A DNA stretch of 64,000 nucleotides from Meiothermus sp. Pnk-1 (GTDB lineage: Bacteria > Deinococcota > Deinococci > Deinococcales > Thermaceae): positions 483,670-547,669 of the forward strand of contig NZ_QKOB01000001.1 in the NCBI RefSeq assembly GCF_003226535.1, in the 5' to 3' direction. This document shows, piece after piece, positions 62,219-64,000 of the stretch; position 1 is the first letter of the stretch; every line of letters begins with the position of its first letter. The notes under the pieces are model-generated. The model was not told the DNA's origin, did not search any database, and worked only from the letters and a program-made list of their open reading frames with translations. A program made the position numbers and the translations under genes.

Positions 62219-62343
62219 GCCTTTTTGTAGCACATCCGCGGGAGAGGTCAAGTGGGATAAGTCACGTCCAGGACGGCAAAGCTCGCCTAGGCAGGCTGAC
62301 ACTCGAGCCCTTTTTGTGTCAATCGCTGCGCTATGCTTAGGGC

Positions 62344-63687
62344 ATGCTCCAAAGCTTGAAAGCGCGGTTGGGTCAGAAGGTCAGCACCGCCTTAGCCGAC
62401 CTCGAGACCCATGGGAAAGACGAGGGCTACCCGCTGCGCCGCCCCCCGGTGGCCGTGGTGTACGCCGAGAGTGTAGAGGACGTCCGGCAAACTCTGGCCT
62501 GGGCCCGGGAAACCGACACCCCGGTAATCCCCTTTGGCGCCGGGACCAGCCTCGAGGGACACACCCTCCCCTTAGGAGCGTGTGTAAGCCTCGACCTCTC
62601 CCGGATGAACCGCATCCTCGAGGTCCACCCGGAGGATTTTCTAGCCGTGGTAGAGCCCGGGGTGACCCGCGAGCAGCTGAACGCTGCCCTCAAGGGGACC
62701 GGCCTATTCTTCCCGGTAGATCCTGGGGCGAACGCCTCGCTGGGCGGGATGGCCGCCACCAACGCCTCCGGGACCACCACCGTGCGCTACGGTGGGATGC
62801 GGCAGAACGTGCTGGCCCTGGAGGTCGTCCTGGCGGATGGGGAGACCCTAGAGCTGGGCCGGGCGGTGCGCAAAACCAGTGCCGGGTACGATTTAAAAGA
62901 TCTCTTCATCGGCTCCGAGGGCACTTTAGGGGTCATCACCCGCCTCACCCTGAAGCTTCACCCCCTCCCCGAGCATATCCACACCCTGCGGGTCTTTTTC
63001 GAAAGCCTCGAGGCCGCCGCCGACGCGGCTTATCAGCTGATGGGCTCGGGGCTCCCGCTGGCCCGGCTGGAGCTGGTGGACGAGCTGGGGCTACAGGCGG
63101 TGAACCGCTATCTGGGGCGCGATTACCCCGAGAGGCCGGGGCTCTTCGTGGAGTTCCACTCCTCTACCCGAGAGGCGCTCGAGGCCGAGTCCACAAGCGC
63201 CCTGGCCTTGATGCGAGAAGCCGGAGCCCTGCGGGTAGACGCTGCCCTCACCCCAGAGGAGCGCACCCTCCAGTGGGAGGCGCGGCACCAGCTGTACTGG
63301 GCGCTGGTGGCCCAGTACCCCGGACATCGGTTCATGATTACCGATACCATAGTGCCGATTTCGAAAATGCCGGAGCTGGTGCGCTTCGCCAGGGCCACCC
63401 TACAGGAGATGGGCCTCGGCGGGAGCATCGTGGGGCACGTGGGCGATGGAAACTTCCACACCCTCATCGCCACCGACGAAACCCTCTACCCCAAAGCCGA
63501 AGCCTTCGCTGCCAGGCTGGTAGAACATGCCCTAGACCTGGGAGGTAGCTGCTCGGGGGAGCACGGGGTGGGCCTGCGCAAGAAAAAATACCTCCTGGCC
63601 GAGCACGGCGGGACCCTCGAATGGATGCGGCGGATCAAACAGCTATTCGACCCACAGAACCTGCTCAATCCCGGTAAGGTCGTGTAG
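62344..63687 (+). CDS. FAD-linked oxidase (GlcD/D-lactate dehydrogenase type)
   Basis: 447 residues. VIPFGAGTSLEGHTLPLG binds FAD; VDPGANASLGGMAATNASGTTTVRYG and IGSEGTLGVITRLTLKL are PCMH-fold motifs; GHVGDGNFH and CSGEHGVGLRKK are in the C-terminal cap. It probably oxidises glycolate or D-lactate. TATGCT (62332-62337) is 6 nt before the ATG. No GlcE/GlcF genes follow within the window. Confidence 0.94.
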   Translation: MLQSLKARLGQKVSTALADLETHGKDEGYPLRRPPVAVVYAESVEDVRQTLAWARETDTPVIPFGAGTSLEGHTLPLGACVSLDLSRMNRILEVHPEDFLAVVEPGVTREQLNAALKGTGLFFPVDPGANASLGGMAATNASGTTTVRYGGMRQNVLALEVVLADGETLELGRAVRKTSAGYDLKDLFIGSEGTLGVITRLTLKLHPLPEHIHTLRVFFESLEAAADAAYQLMGSGLPLARLELVDELGLQAVNRYLGRDYPERPGLFVEFHSSTREALEAESTSALALMREAGALRVDAALTPEERTLQWEARHQLYWALVAQYPGHRFMITDTIVPISKMPELVRFARATLQEMGLGGSIVGHVGDGNFHTLIATDETLYPKAEAFAARLVEHALDLGGSCSGEHGVGLRKKKYLLAEHGGTLEWMRRIKQLFDPQNLLNPGKVV

Positions 63688-63767
63688 CGACCCACGGCGC
63701 AAGGCGCGCTACGAGGTATACCAACCTCACCCCAACCTTTCCCTGCTAGGGGTACGTCCCATGTTGA

Positions 63768-63795
63768 ACGTCATACGTCATACGTCATACGTCAT
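63768..63795. repeat. Four perfect ACGTCAT heptads (array D, left flank)
   Basis: Four contiguous identical 7-mers precede the hairpin units, as a cleaner version of the flank of array A. Confidence 0.9.
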
Positions 63796-63799
63796 ACGA

Positions 63800-64000
63800 A
63801 GGGGATCGGTCCCCCGGGTGTACGGAGCTTGCTCCGTCCCGATAGGGAATCTACCTCTGGGTGTACAGCCATAGGCTGTCCCGAAGGGAATCTACCCCGG
63901 GTGTACCGGCCCTGCCGGTCCCGATAGGGGATCGTCCCCTAGGTGTACGGCGGTACGCCGTCCCGAGACGCTTCCTTCGCCGCCGGTAGGCGGGGTAGGG
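63800..64000. repeat. Array D of double-hairpin units, running into the window edge
   Basis: Units begin at 63800, 63844, 63885 and 63926 with hairpins GGAGC-TT-GCTCC, AGCC-ATA-GGCT, CCGGC-CCT-GCCGG and GGCG-GTA-CGCC. From 63967 the sequence changes to GAGACGCTTCC and the CCGCC-GGTA-GGCGG block also seen in array C. No gene is seen after 63687. Confidence 0.9.

Noticed and set aside
62219..62302. Longer start for the 131-aa hypothetical gene
   Set aside because: The added residues show no coding character, and the ATG at 62218 has a plausible ribosome site.

Overview
The window looks like chromosomal DNA from the Thermaceae (Meiothermus and relatives, Deinococcus-Thermus). Four things point there. 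Base composition is high GC. The hexamer CTCGAG recurs in almost every gene. Many genes start 6-9 nt after a TAnnnT -10 box, so their mRNAs should be leaderless. The gene neighbourhoods (rplU-rpmA-obg-nadD-yqeK-LCP-rsfS, a pilin next to an O-antigen ligase-like protein, an osmoprotectant ABC operon) also fit. The species is an inference. I see no prophage, transposase or CRISPR.

Layout. 1-2 kb: type IV pilin, pseudopilin and a ligase-like membrane protein cut by the left edge. 2.2-3.6 kb: tandem Uma2 genes and tRNA-Ala(GGC). 3.6-3.85 kb: first of four intergenic repeat arrays (others at 40.0-40.3, 61.58-61.79 and 63.77-64.0 kb). 3.9-17 kb: GGDEF-EAL protein, M20 peptidase fused to a YbaK deacylase domain, class II aldolase, Zn dehydrogenase, Ca2+/H+ exchanger, class III CoA transferase and a four-gene osmoprotectant uptake operon. 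17.1-21.9 kb: an undescribed-looking operon with a 696-aa duplicated protein, two ATP-grasp-like proteins and a small Lys/Glu/His-rich repeat protein. 22-24.6 kb: SRP RNA, an ABC-2 exporter and moaC. 24.6-29.3 kb: polyphosphate genes (CHAD, sixA, ppx, divergent ppk1). 29.4-39.96 kb: glycosyltransferase, trpF, VOC protein, enoyl-CoA hydratase, the ribosome/GTPase cluster, M28 peptidase and pilT. 40.3-46 kb: fructose-bisphosphate aldolase, ahcY, mtnN, prs, a two-gene DUF4097 operon and luxS. 46-54 kb: TrkH/TrkA potassium uptake, rimO, EamA transporter, RodZ-like protein, psuG, DUF4388 protein and fructosamine kinase. 55-58.3 kb: a TetR gene diverging from an operon for an ABC-2-like membrane protein, a predicted beta-barrel and a LolA-like protein. 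58.3-63.7 kb: LMW phosphatase, GH13 glucosidase, lipoprotein, hypothetical protein and a GlcD-type oxidase.

The strongest candidates for something new are the ATP-grasp operon (17401-21885), which has the parts list of a modified-peptide (graspetide-like) pathway, and the family of 41-44 bp tandem units. In those units a short central hairpin changes sequence but keeps its pairing, and the same hairpin types recur in different arrays.
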